This document shows positions 1 to 12,600 of a DNA stretch of 64,000 bases, one piece after another. Source of the stretch: Anas platyrhynchos (Eukaryota; Chordata; Aves; Anseriformes; Anatidae); assembly GCF_047663525.1 (NCBI RefSeq), contig NC_092602.1:2549501-2613500 (forward strand), given 5' to 3'. The notes under the pieces were generated by a model. The model did no database searches and had not been told where the DNA came from. It saw only the letters and a program-made list of their open reading frames with translations. Numbering within the stretch: the first letter of the stretch is position 1; each line of letters starts with the position of its first letter. Both the position numbers and the translations under genes were made by a program.

Positions 1-667
1 AGCATTAAGTTTCCATTTAATCTGGGGGGTTTGCCCACATCCACAATTTATGTATGACCTGACAAGCTAGAGCTCCAATAGTAGTAGTGGGAAGGTGGCT
101 GGAAACAGCTTTCCTAAGTCCTTCACAGATGGTTCCAAGATACTAGATTTCTGTGGACCTTTGGCACAATTTTTGAGCTCACACTGGGTTTCTGCGCTAC
201 CTCCTGGGTGAGGTACAGACCCTTCTGGAAAACGACATCTCCATATGTGTATTGGTCTGAATAGCTAGTTGAAACATAAATGCTAAATTTATCAGTTCAA
301 AAGATTAAAATGGTAAAGAACCAAAACTGCTAATTCAACTGATGTTGTAACTGTATTTTGAAATGTTTCAGTGTACTCCAAAATGTCTGCCATTAAATGT
401 TTTCACCATTAATTCTAAGATCACTAAATTTTAATTATTATTTCAAACATTTCAAGATCCAATTAGTACTGTGATGTAGTCATCAGTGGAAATCAGCTTC
501 ACTTAGTTAACACATTACATTTCTTTTTCCTTCAGTTTATTTTTATTTTGTCATCTTATAGTGATTTTAATATTCTAGTTATTTATTTCAGATTCAACTT
601 TTAATTTCCCTGTTTTTATCATTCATGTTTGTAATTTTATTTTACTCCATTTGACCATATTCGTTAG
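1..667 (+). other. CLIP1 intron (upstream part)
   Basis: AT-rich sequence before the first recognised exon, ending in a polypyrimidine-poor but usable acceptor (ttcgttag). I see no further exon. Confidence 0.6.
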
Positions 668-3600
668 GCTAGTAATCTGGCCAAAGAACTGCAGGGCAAA
701 GAGCAAAAGCTTCTTGACCTTGAGAAAAACTTGAGTGCAGTAAATCAAGTTAAAGATTCTTTGGAAAAGGAACTTCAGATTTTGGTGAGTAATACTCAAA
801 AATTTTGACTTTATCCGTTGGATTTTGGGTTTTGTGGTGAGAGCATAATTGAATTCAGAGGATCCGTTCTGCCTGAGCAGTCTTTCAAAGCTATGATCTT
901 CATGAACAGAAGGCAGTGGCTCATGACTAATAAGATCCATCTCGGAATGAAAAGAGCATTTCACCTGACTTGTGTTATCAGGTGATTTGTTTAAATAGAA
1001 CTCATCCATTAGAGATTTCAGATAAAATATTAAGCCAAGTCAAAAGAATTGTGCAGCTTTAAATTTAGACTACTCTTGAAGGAACACATGGCCCTTTATC
1101 ATTATAACTATTGTATAAATTAATGCTTGCTACAGGAATGGCTCACAAATGATTCTTAAAGATATTTTTCACCTGATTTCTCATTTTGCAAATTTAATTA
1201 ATTTTGCAAGTAGGTATCCTGTGGATGGGTGGGATTCTCCTGAGAAACTCGCTAGTTAGCAATAGAAAGACAAGCTGCTTAATTTTTACTGTCCCTGTCA
1301 TAAAGTCTTTCTGTGGCCATAGTAAATATCTGAAGCTGATGGAGAAGTCTTATTTATTGTCTTCCTTAGCATCCTACCTTTTTTTTCAGTCTAGCATCTC
1401 TTCCTGCTGGTAAAGCTGTAAAATGCTCATGTAAGATTGATCACAGGGTTGCAGAAGTCCATTGTGCAACACATGAGTAACATGGATAGCTTCTGACATC
1501 GAGAGGCCCAAACATGATGTCTCCTACATGAGTCTCTGTAGCTGCAGTTCTGTTGCTATGCTTGCTGATGGAGAAGTTATTTTGAAAGTTTAGGGAATTG
1601 CTTGCAAACAAGGCAAGGGAGAAATCCTGCATTATGTTGTTGAATATAGCAGTGCTAAGCTGTAGTTCAAAAACTTCAGGTCTGTTTATGATAGGAGTGA
1701 AAACTTGATATATTTCCTACATGAAAAAATACCTAATATAAATTCAGTGGTTGAATTATACTGTTAACATCAAACCTGACCTTAGGTTTTTGTCTATTTT
1801 TTTCAGAAAGAAAAGTTTACTAGTGCAGCTGATGAAGCAGAAAATGTTCAACAAACTATGCAAGGTATGTCTGCTACTAAAGTACATGAAGATCTTAAAA
1901 GCTGCAGAAAACTATACTGCGAAATAAAGGTGTTTTCTTTCATGTGCTTTCAAATTTAAACCTGGCAATAAACTAGTTTCAGTAGCTAGGGAAAGGACAG
2001 GACTACTTGCAGCCTCTCTTCTTGAGAGTAACATACCTTGCAAGTAGGTGGAATTGTTGGAATCTAAGTAGTTACTAACTTTGTCTTTAAAATTTTACTT
2101 GCATAGAAACAATAAAAAAACTAAACCAAAAAGAAGAGCAATTTGCACTCATGTCTTCAGAACTGGAACAACTGAAGTCTAATTTGACTGGTAAGGAAGT
2201 AATAAAATGGAATGTTTTGAAATATGCATCAGCTTTGTGCTTTCTTATGCCTCCTGCTCAGCTTGCCATACCTTACATAGTGCATAATGCTTTCTCAAAT
2301 GCATATGCCATCAAAAGAAAGCCTTCTTTCTAGGCAAAACTAACTTTTGTGGCACTGTATAGTGATACAGCAAGGTGACCATGACATTAAGGAAATAATG
2401 CAGTAAGGCAAAAGATTTCCTGGCTGAGTGTATTCCAAATCAGTAGTTAAATTTTTGCTTTAACATTGCAACAAAATCATGCTGTGGTAATGGTCAAGTA
2501 CCAGACAAAAACTTAGTGACCAGACTGAAGCTTTACAAGCATAAAATAATTAATCCACATAAACAGTATTCTCTTTTTTAATCCACATAAACAGTATTCT
2601 CTCTTTTTTCTTCCTTTTTTAAGGACGTCAAAAAGACAGTGTGCTAGTTTGGTTGTCTACTTTTTCTTATCTGGCAGGTGGGAGACTTGCTGTATCTGTC
2701 TAGTTATACATCTCAATTTAAAACCAAACTAGAAAGAAATTAGGAATGATTTTGTACCCTGTAATCAAATCTTTCAAGGCATTGTTGGGACTCAAGTCAT
2801 GCCAAGGGCAGCTGTTGCCCTTGGTGGCAGTGCCTGCACTGGTCTGAGTCATGCTGGAGCAGAAGAAAGACATTAACTTGTTAGAGCAGGTCCAGAGGAA
2901 GGTCACAAATGTGATCAGAGGGCTGGAGCACCTCGCCAGTTCCTGGAATTGTTCAAGGTCAGGTTGGATGGAGCTTTGGGCAGCCTGGTTTAGTGGAAGG
3001 TATCACTGCCTGTGGCAGAGGGTTGGAAGTAGATGGTCTTTGTGGACCCTTCCAACCCAAACCATTCTGATTCCATGATTTTTTCCCTGTAACTTCATGT
3101 TGCTTGCGTTGTTTGTTTTCCACTCTTCTGCTGAATAGCTGGAGAGGTGTGCATGCTTCTCCTATTATACTGCTTGATTATCCTCTGATATGCATTAGGA
3201 CTCTTACCAACTTCTCATGGCCTGAAGTTAAGTGATTCGCTTCTGGAAAAAAAAAAGCTAAAACTTCTTGACCAGTTGCTTTACTGCTATTTCTGAAGTG
3301 TTCTTAACTTTCTGCTACAGCTCACAGCGCAAAGTTCAAACCAATTATAATTATTAATTTTGAAGATGTAATTCGGAAGGTCTATAGCATCAACATTATT
3401 CTGTTTATAGTTCTTTATGATCTTCTAGCTAGTCTGCGCATTCCCTTTGCTAGACTGCTAACTTTTATCTTGTTCAGTGATGGAGGAGAAACTGAAGGAG
3501 CGAGAAGAGAGAGAACAGCAACTGACTCAAGCTAAAGTCAAACTAGAAAATGACATAGCAGAGATCATGAAGTCATCAGGGGACAGCTCTGCCCAGCTTA

Positions 3601-6600
3601 CAAAAATGAATGATGAGCTACGGTTAAAAGAAAGGTATTCCATCATTGTCAGAACATTTTTGCATTAGTTCTTTACTCCTGAATTCCTTGCTTCTCATTT
3701 TATCTCATTTCAAATAGCTGAGCAAGATGCTCCTGAGTGTCACATTGATGTGACAAGTTAACTTAGTCTTTCAAACTAAATTAATCAAAATAGTGTCCTC
3801 TGAGTGATTTGAAGAGTTTCACTTTTATAATTTCTAAAATTCCTTGTAGCATATACTTATCACTGTCCAGGGCAAATGAGCATTTTAATAACATACTCTT
3901 TCATAATTGTGCTTCGTAATTATTTGGTTACAAGTTTTTGGGCTTTTATTTGGAAATAGAGGAGATACAAGGGTCTCTTTTTTGACCAGCAAGAGAAAAT
4001 GTGGTTTCTTTCAAACAAAAATTGTGGGTAGAATAGTTCTTTATCTTTTTAGAACCCCAGGCTGGGGGCAAGTTTACTGGCAATGGTGTTACTCTGCAGA
4101 CAAGCAAGTGCTTGGACCCACTTGTGTATATTTAATTTAACAGAACATTCCCTATATGTTAAATAATTAAATCTCTTCCTAAATGTTTGGACAGAATATA
4201 GGACTTCAGCATAATTTAGAGTCTTTTATCTGTGCTTGTCATGCTGTCAGCAAAAAGTAATGTTCTTTTATTTGGTCTTTTTAGGCAGTTGGAGCAAATA
4301 CAACTTGAGCTTACAAAAGCAAATGAAAAGGCTGTTCAGCTACAGAAAAATGTGGAACAGACAGCACAGAAAGCTGAGCAGAGTCAGCAAGAAACTCTCA
4401 AGACTCATCAAGAAGAGCTGAAAAAAATGCAGGATCAACTAATGGACATGGTAAGAAAAACATTAAAAAATACTAGCTAATTATGGGGAGAACAGTTACC
4501 ACAATGTACCACTGCACCTTTAACTGTGTTCCAACTGTTTTATGTTCTATCAGAAAAAGCAAATCGAGACTAACCAAAATCAGTATAAGGATCTTCAGGC
4601 AAAGTATGAAAAAGAAACTTCTGAGATGATCACTAAACATGATGCAGACATTAAAGGGTTTAAGCAGCATTTGCTGGATGCAGAAGAGGCACTGAAAACT
4701 GCACAAAAGAAAAATGATGAGTTGGAAACGCAGGCTGAGGAGCTGAAAAAGCAAGCAGAACAGGCCAAAGTATGTATACTTTGTTACTTTGCAAGTAATT
4801 TAAAGTTCATATCTTTGTATTTCAGTGAATCACTGTTCTGTTGTTTTGTTTTGTTTTCTCAGCTTTACCATTTTATAGTAGGGTTTTTGTGATATTTGTT
4901 TTGAACTTTTCCAGAACAAATTAATGTTGATTAGGGAAGTGAAGTTGTGAATGCTTCACAACTTACTGTTGTCTTCTCTGGATTACACAAGAATCCATAA
5001 AATATGGTTCTTTTACATTAGCATTCTCTGTTCATAGATATCTGGTTCAGCGCAATAAGTTGGAGCCAGATGTTATTGTTTTCAGTGTTTTAAATACATG
5101 ATTTTTAAATAAAATAAGTTGTAAAATATTTCATTTAAAGGTGTTGCACAATTGAAATGTTGCTCTGTAGTATGATCTTGTGTTATATGCAGCTATTTGG
5201 TATGTATTTTGACTAGAATAATTTTCATTTTTTTCTCCTGTTTCTTTGATATTGCTGCACTTTCATCCCTTATTAGTTATTGGCTATAATCTGTTTATGC
5301 TTCATCAAAATGTTTAGTGTATAAATTGGCACAGGAGTTAACTTGTAGATATATCAGTGATGTGCTGTTTTGAATTAAAAATGTCATGACAATATATCTT
5401 GGGGAGAATTAGCTACAGAAGGTGACTTTGAGAATTGGAAGTGAGTACCTACTATAACTCCCTGCATGTTACTTCATTAGATTCTGTGTCTCTTTTTGAT
5501 TAATTTTCATTCAGAAAATTCATTGAGAGTAGTTTTTTAAAACCAAGATGAAGTCTGGTATGGAGGACCTCTCAAATCAAGATATTTTTAATTTAACCAC
5601 CAAAAAGTATTCTTGTTGGTGTTTTGTAATGAAATATCAACAACAGTTCAGTTAGCACAGGGACTATGTGCCAGCGTATACACTTTTTAAAAAAACTTAA
5701 ATTACAGTAGCACTGTTTGCCCATAATGCACATTTCTCATTTGTCTGCTTGACTTCATTTTTGTTTTCCCTTCTCCCTGACTTTATTTCTTTAGTCCTTA
5801 AGCTCTGTGTTAGCATCAGCCAGAAAAGAGATTGAACTAATGTCAGACAAGATGAGGGGTTTGATATCAGAAAAAGAGACTCTGGCACAGGAGGGGAATA
5901 CTTTAAAATTAGAGAAAGGTTCGTTATTATCAAAACTTCTAGAGTTGGAATCAAAGATTTTGTCAATGCAACAAGACCAAGAAGAGCTTTGGACAATAAA
6001 TGAAGAACTTAATTCAGAAAACAAAAAAATCCTAAAGCAGAGAGAAGAAGCTGAGGCCAAAAGCCAGCAGGAAAGCACAGAAAAGGTAGCACTAATTTCT
6101 GAGAAAGGCAAATTACTCTCTGAAGTAGAGGCAGCACAGGCAGATCTTCTGAAGATAACTCAAGAAAATGATGTTCTCCGGTCTTCAGAGTCAACCTTGC
6201 TCCAACAGCTGAAAGAACTTCAGGCCAACAAAGATGCTATGGATGTGGCATGTCAGAAACATATCAAGGAACGAGAAGAACTGGAGCATTATCAGAAGAA
6301 ACTTTTGGAAGAGAACGATGCAGTCATTAAAGACAAAGATGATGTCATTCAGAAGCTGAAAAGTTCTTACGATGACCTGGCCAGAGAACAAAGAGAGCTA
6401 CTACAACAACTGTCAGCTCTGACTGCAGAGAGAGATTCAGCCCAAGATAAACACTTGGATCTTAAAAGTACACACGTAGCCTTAAAAAATGAACGGGACC
6501 ATCTATTGCAGATGAGTCAGAGTCTGCAGTCCGAGAAGGAGATGCTCCTTAAAAGTATAGAAGAGTTGCGCCTGAGTTCAGCTGATACTGTTAGTGAAAA

Positions 6601-9600
6601 CCAGGCATTAAAAACGAGAACAGAAGAGATGCTAACAGATCTAGAGAGTGAACGTGAAGAACTTAAAAAGGTGATGAAAGACAATACAGAGCTGAAGGCT
6701 TCTCTTGCTAGTCTCACTCATCTTCTTGAGAAAATTAAATCCGCAAGAGAGACATCCAACTCTGAATGTATTCAGTTACTTCAAGAGAAAGAGGCTCTTT
6801 CTTCATCAGAACGAAGGCTTTTGGCTGAAAAGGATGAACTTCTAAATGAAAATAAGGTAATTACTGAAAAGCTTGCTAAGGCCACAGCAGATGCTATGCT
6901 TGCTGAGAAAATCTTTACTGAGAAAATAAATGAATTGAACTTGGAAAAGGAATCTGTTTTTTGTAAGTCGTTGCAATTTGAAAAGCACAATGAAGCTCTT
7001 CTGAAAGAGAAGAATGAATTGGAGAGAAAATACGCAGAGCTCCTTGATGAGAACAAGTCTTCTACAAATGTAGTTTCTGATATGAAGAGAGAACATGAGC
7101 TGAATACCTTAGCCAAGAGAGCTCTGGCCCAAGAGAATACCACACTGCAAGAGTCCCTTGAAGCTCTCAAGGAAGAGCTAAATAAGATGAATCTAGAAAA
7201 TCAAGAGCTAAAAGCTTGTAAACGTGACCTTTCAGATCTTTTGAAAGAGGCACAGGATGCCAAAAGAACATTGGAAAATGAACTGTCTGCTCTGTCTCGT
7301 GACAAGCAGGTCCTATCATCCTCATTCAAGACCTGTTCTACTGACATGGAAACAATGACCAGAGAGAGGACCGAATTACAAGATAAGTGTCAGAAATTAA
7401 AGGAAGAACTTCAGAATATGAAAGAAAACTTAACCATAGAAAAGGAAGCTAGAAAACTGGATAAGGAGTCATTTTTGTTGGAACGTCTGGAGCTTCAAAA
7501 TAACATGAGCTCCTTAGAGAAGGAGATAGAAGTGATGAGAGAGAAAAATAAAGAATTTCTAACTGAGAAAGAAAGTTTGGTTCAGGAGAAAGAAAAATCC
7601 GAAACTAAACTGGTGGAAATAATTAAAGAAAAAGAAATCCTCTGTGCAGAGACAGAACAGCTGGCTTCCAAAATTGAGCAACTGAAGAGTGACTTTACTT
7701 CCTTGTCTACATCAAAAGCAGAGCTCCAGGACTTGCACAGCTGTCTGTCCAAGATGCTGGATGATCTTCAGCGGAAACATGATGTGACTGAGAAAGAGAG
7801 AAACAAATTACTTAAGGAAAATGAAAGTCTGCTTGCTGAACAGAAGAGTCTGATCATCAGTAGGGAAGAAACACTGAAAGAGAAGGAGAAATTGTCCAAG
7901 AACCATTATAAGTTGCAGGAGGAAGTAGCACTGTTAGAGCACACTAACATAGACCTCTCGGGCAAACTGCTGGTCTCTGAGGAAAAAAATCAGATGCTGC
8001 TGGAGAAGGTGAACAATCTGGCTTTGACACTAAGAGAAATTGAAACTCTCCAGGCCCAAACAATAATGCAAAAAACGGAGGTATTGAAACGTACAGTTAA
8101 ACAAGTACGGTTATACTAATACTGAGCACTAACTCCATGGTTTCCTCTCTGCACTTCATTGCACAATCAGCACTTCATCTCAGGGTAAATGGGCTGGAGT
8201 TTTGTTCTCAATATATTTCTTTTTTTTTTTTTTTTGTTAAGTTGTAACTGAGTCTGAAAGACATTTTAACTATAATAATTCTTTTTAAATTATTTCTAAA
8301 TATAAAAGCCTATGTTGTCGCTGAATGTTGCAAGAAAACAACATAAACTGTGAATAAAAGGAAGTCTTGTTTTTTGAATCTGGTGGAAGAAATCGGGCAG
8401 TTCTTCTGGTGAAGTACTTCTCAGCTTAATAGCTAGTGTAGGCATTACATCAAACTACAAATTTGAGTTATTCAAAAAATATAAAACAATGGACTACTCC
8501 TGTAAATATAATTGGATAATTAAAAAACAGTGCAGGAGAATCATTTACATTTGCATTATAGGCCTTCCAGACTGTTAAAGATATTGGCATCTCTCATGTT
8601 CTTTTTATTCACAGAAGTGTTTGTATTCACCGCCAACAAATTCTGAATAGTATTTTGAATTTCACCTTGAATTTCACTCAAAGCCCATAAAATCACTTAG
8701 GATATATTGAATCCATAATGAACAATGCTAAAATGATGTGATAATTGGTCTATTTCCTAATTATTTTTTTGTTTTATATTCAAATTTTTATCAGTTGTTA
8801 TAATTCCACATTTTCTGAAAATAGAAACATTTGTTGGAAGTGAATATCTACGAACTACTACTGTCTAAAATATTTGGAAGTCTAAGAGCAATCACAATCG
8901 TAAATAGAAATGCAGGAAAAAAAATAAAGAAAGGAAGAAATTGTCTAAGTGGTGACCCAAGCATGGGGTTTCTGCATGGAACTGAATCTACTCATGTCCG
9001 TTTATTTTTACACTTTATGCCAGCTTCAGGATGCAAATTCAGAGATGAAGTCCTTCTTTAATTGGAAAGCATCTGGCAAACAGTGGAGCTGTGCATAAAG
9101 TATTGTGGGTTTCCTTTCAGAGGTCCCACTGTTTTTTTCTCCTTCATCCTCACTTTGTACACAGGCTGTCAAAATGGCAGAAGATGTTTTACAGACTGTG
9201 GAGAAGGTGACCAAAGAGAAGGATGCCATTCACAAAGAAAAGATCGAAACTTTGGCTTCTCTGGAGAACTCTAGACAGACAAATGAGAAGCTGCAGAACG
9301 AGGTAACCATATTTAAATGCTTTTATCTGAAAAGTATTGCCTGGTTTGTAAGTGACTTGGATCTTTCTTGAAGTGTCTATGCAGTGAAATATGTGTTGTA
9401 GGCTTTGATTACTTTCTGGGATGAAACCAAAGGCAAAATCATGCTTCAGTTCCCTGGTTGTATGGGTTGCAACTTCACGCCCCAATGAAGTGCTGCAAGG
9501 TCTGACTAGGTACAAATACCACTGACTTATACACTGTACAAATAAATGCATGGGCACAGCTGTCCCAAAGAACTTACAGTCCAAGAAATACATCAGTTCC

Positions 9601-12600
9601 TCAAGGGACCCGTTCATCAGTCTATTCCCTCCCATCAGTTTGTGATACATCAGGGTTTGAAAGCAGGGAAAATGTCCTCACTAATCTCTCTTACACTCTT
9701 TGGCCTCAGAGAATCTTGAACTAACATTGAACTGGGAACTTTTCTGCAGATCTTGAGCACTCTGTGGCCTCTCATTGATGGCTATTTTCATCTTTTGCAT
9801 CTCCTGTAATAATGGGTAGTGAACAGCTGGACTAACCTAAATGCAACAGCTTGTTCAGAGATGGTAATGATTTCCAAGGAGATCTGATAGCTCGAGAATT
9901 AAAATCAGTGACGTTAATAGTGGCAGGAGTTCACTTTCTGGATTAAAAAAAAAATAAGGCAACCACAGGGTCCTGTAATGCCTTGAGAGTGACTGAAGAT
10001 TATCCGTTATGTAAGATAATGTGTCACTGAATGTGAACAAATAAGGTTCACAAGCTTGTGGTATTTATGTGGTAGATACAAGCTCAGTAAATAGATATGC
10101 AGCAATTCAACCTGTGCAACACGATCTCGGGAAGGAATTGATTACTTACGGTTGCAAGCACAGCATTCAGCCTCCTGTTTCTTGGAAATAAAGGTATGGG
10201 AAAGCAAGAACTTCTTATCAGTTACCTTAGAAGAATAAATATCAAAGGGAACAGCTATTTTTAACAAGAAATGTTGAGGTAGAAAAATAATGCTTTGAGT
10301 TGCACAGCATTTAAAATGGAGGTGCTTTGGAGCTTTACATTTTGTACCAGAATCTATACATCAGATTACTGTAAGCTGCTCTTCAGTGGACACCAAGTTT
10401 TTGTGCTGCTAGACTTGAGTTCAGAAAGGCTCGTAACACATTTTGCTAGACAAATGCTTCTCAGCGCAAAGTTGGAATTAATTTAATGAGTAAAGATGAA
10501 AAAGTGGATCAGCTCAGGTCACTTTCTCCATTTTTCTGAATGCTGCAGCTGGAAACATTACAGTTTCATTTGTGTAATGAGATTTTTTTCCTCTTTAAGT
10601 TGGACATGCTTAAACAAAACAACTTGAAAAATGAAGAGGAACTTACTAAATCAAAAGAGCTTCTAAACCTAGAGAACAAGAAAGTAGAAGAACTTAGAAA
10701 AGAATTGTAAGTATTGCAATGTGAATTTGTTAAACCATTACTTTTACCTTGCATTAAAAAGTCTTTCAGTACATCTCCAGTACCCTCGCTTATAAGGCAG
10801 ATCACAATTAAGTACTAGTTTGACATGCGTTGACACGCATATGACTTCAAATCAGAACAGTGCTCCTGAATTTCTCAAGTTATTGAAGAAATCCTTCTCT
10901 TCAAGCTTGGTTTGAAATGTTGTTTGTTGGAGGAAGTATATCGTTCTGCCACCTGAGGGCACTAGATTACTTTAAAGGTTTTACTGTAAAGAAATCCTGT
11001 TTGGATTTGATTACAGGTATACTTGGAGTGCTAAATAGTTTTAAGAGGCTTTGTTTATAGAAAATCTGGTTCTGCTTTCATTTTTCATTGATGGCCTTAT
11101 CCAGTTTATTCCTGGTGCCATGCTACGGACTGATTTTCTAACTGGTACCATACAAATGCCATATATAGAACTATGTAAACGTAGAGTTAAGAAATTAACA
11201 TTTGAGATGCTTTATTTGAGAAGCTACCTCTTATGAACTACAAACGAATAACATGTGGCATTGGACACAAATTAACTGCAAAGCATCTGATATAAAGTAA
11301 TTTGTACCTGGAATGTCGTTGTATCAAAGCTTCTAGTGTGCCACCATGAATAAAAACCCAGCTGAATTATTGCTACCCTGCCGTAGCTGCATGTCCTCTG
11401 GCTTTCAGAGATGTAAAGCATTAAATCACAAGTCCCTGTTCCCAGTCAGAAAAGCATTTCTTGACTAGCAGAGTGAGAGCTGGAATCTGGACTGATAGCC
11501 AAGAATAGCTGTGACTAATTATTGTTATTAGTTTCATAAGTCATTTTGTGACAGTTTTTATTGCTGCTCTGAGGTGAAGACAGGACACAAAGGAAATCAG
11601 CACACAGAATAAATTCTAAGTTCTCTATGACTGACAGTTTTTTACTGCTTACATTTTAAAAAACTGCATGCCTGTATAGAAAGCAACCTCATTTGAGAAA
11701 GGCTGGATTTCATTCTGCAGTTGCTGCCTGCCTCTATGCACATGGGAAATGCCAAAGCAAAATAATGATTTCTAGACTAGTTGCTCTAATGCTTAGGACA
11801 GCATGGGGCTAGCAGACTGATTTCATGGAAAGACAAAATATATTAATTGTACTTTGTCAGGCAGAATTTATTTATAGAAATTACTTCCTTAAAAACCCTC
11901 TGTACTGAAAGGTGTTCTCATGATTCTGATAATTGTGCTTTTTATTTATTTATTTTTATTTTATTTTTAAGATTAATACAGACAGTTGCTGGATATGGTC
12001 TCTAGTCATCAGTGGTATGAGACATTGTGGATAAGTGGTCGCTGGTCTGGTTGACATTTAATTGATCTTTGTCAACTAGTCATTTTGTGTGTTGCCTTTT
12101 TTAATTACAGTAAAGCGTTAGCTTGATGATAGGCATTTCTTGATCAGTGGTAACGAGGGCAGTGAGAACACCTCTGAGAGGTCAGTTGATGAAGATGGTG
12201 CCTTGCCTTTGTGAAAGAGAGAGGAAGTTTTGTCCCCAGGAGCTGTGGCTGTAGGTAGGGCAACACTGCTGCCTCCAGAGCAGCGCCTTTTGAAGGTGGG
12301 AAGATCACAGGATCATAGAAGATAGTATAATAGAATTGGTTCGCTTTGTCAAAGAGCTTCTTCCATGGAAAAATAGGATGAAGAAAATCAGAACTAACAG
12401 CTGGATGTTGTGTATTCATTTAGCATTGCCTACTGTCAAGCGTACTTGAAGCTATCAATTTGAAATTCCTGGGTACTAAGCACAGGGGAGTGTTTCACAC
12501 AGACTGACCCCAGTGTTTTGTGTGTGCTTTAGTAATACCCCAAATTTCTGCTTTAATGCCAAAAGCAAAAAGAGGAGACTGGTTAGTACTGCAGCTCAAC

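Noticed and set aside
5791-7170. Antisense open frames of 61-129 codons opposite the giant CLIP1 exon
   Set aside because: They mirror the Glu/Lys-rich coiled-coil codons (Ser/Phe/Leu-rich on the reverse strand) and have no splice or domain support.
12144-12419. Possible CR1-like remnant and a 91-codon minus-strand frame
   Set aside because: Only a short stretch (gatcacaggatcatagaa) resembles a reversed CR1 end; too degenerate to call, and the frame has no recognisable content.
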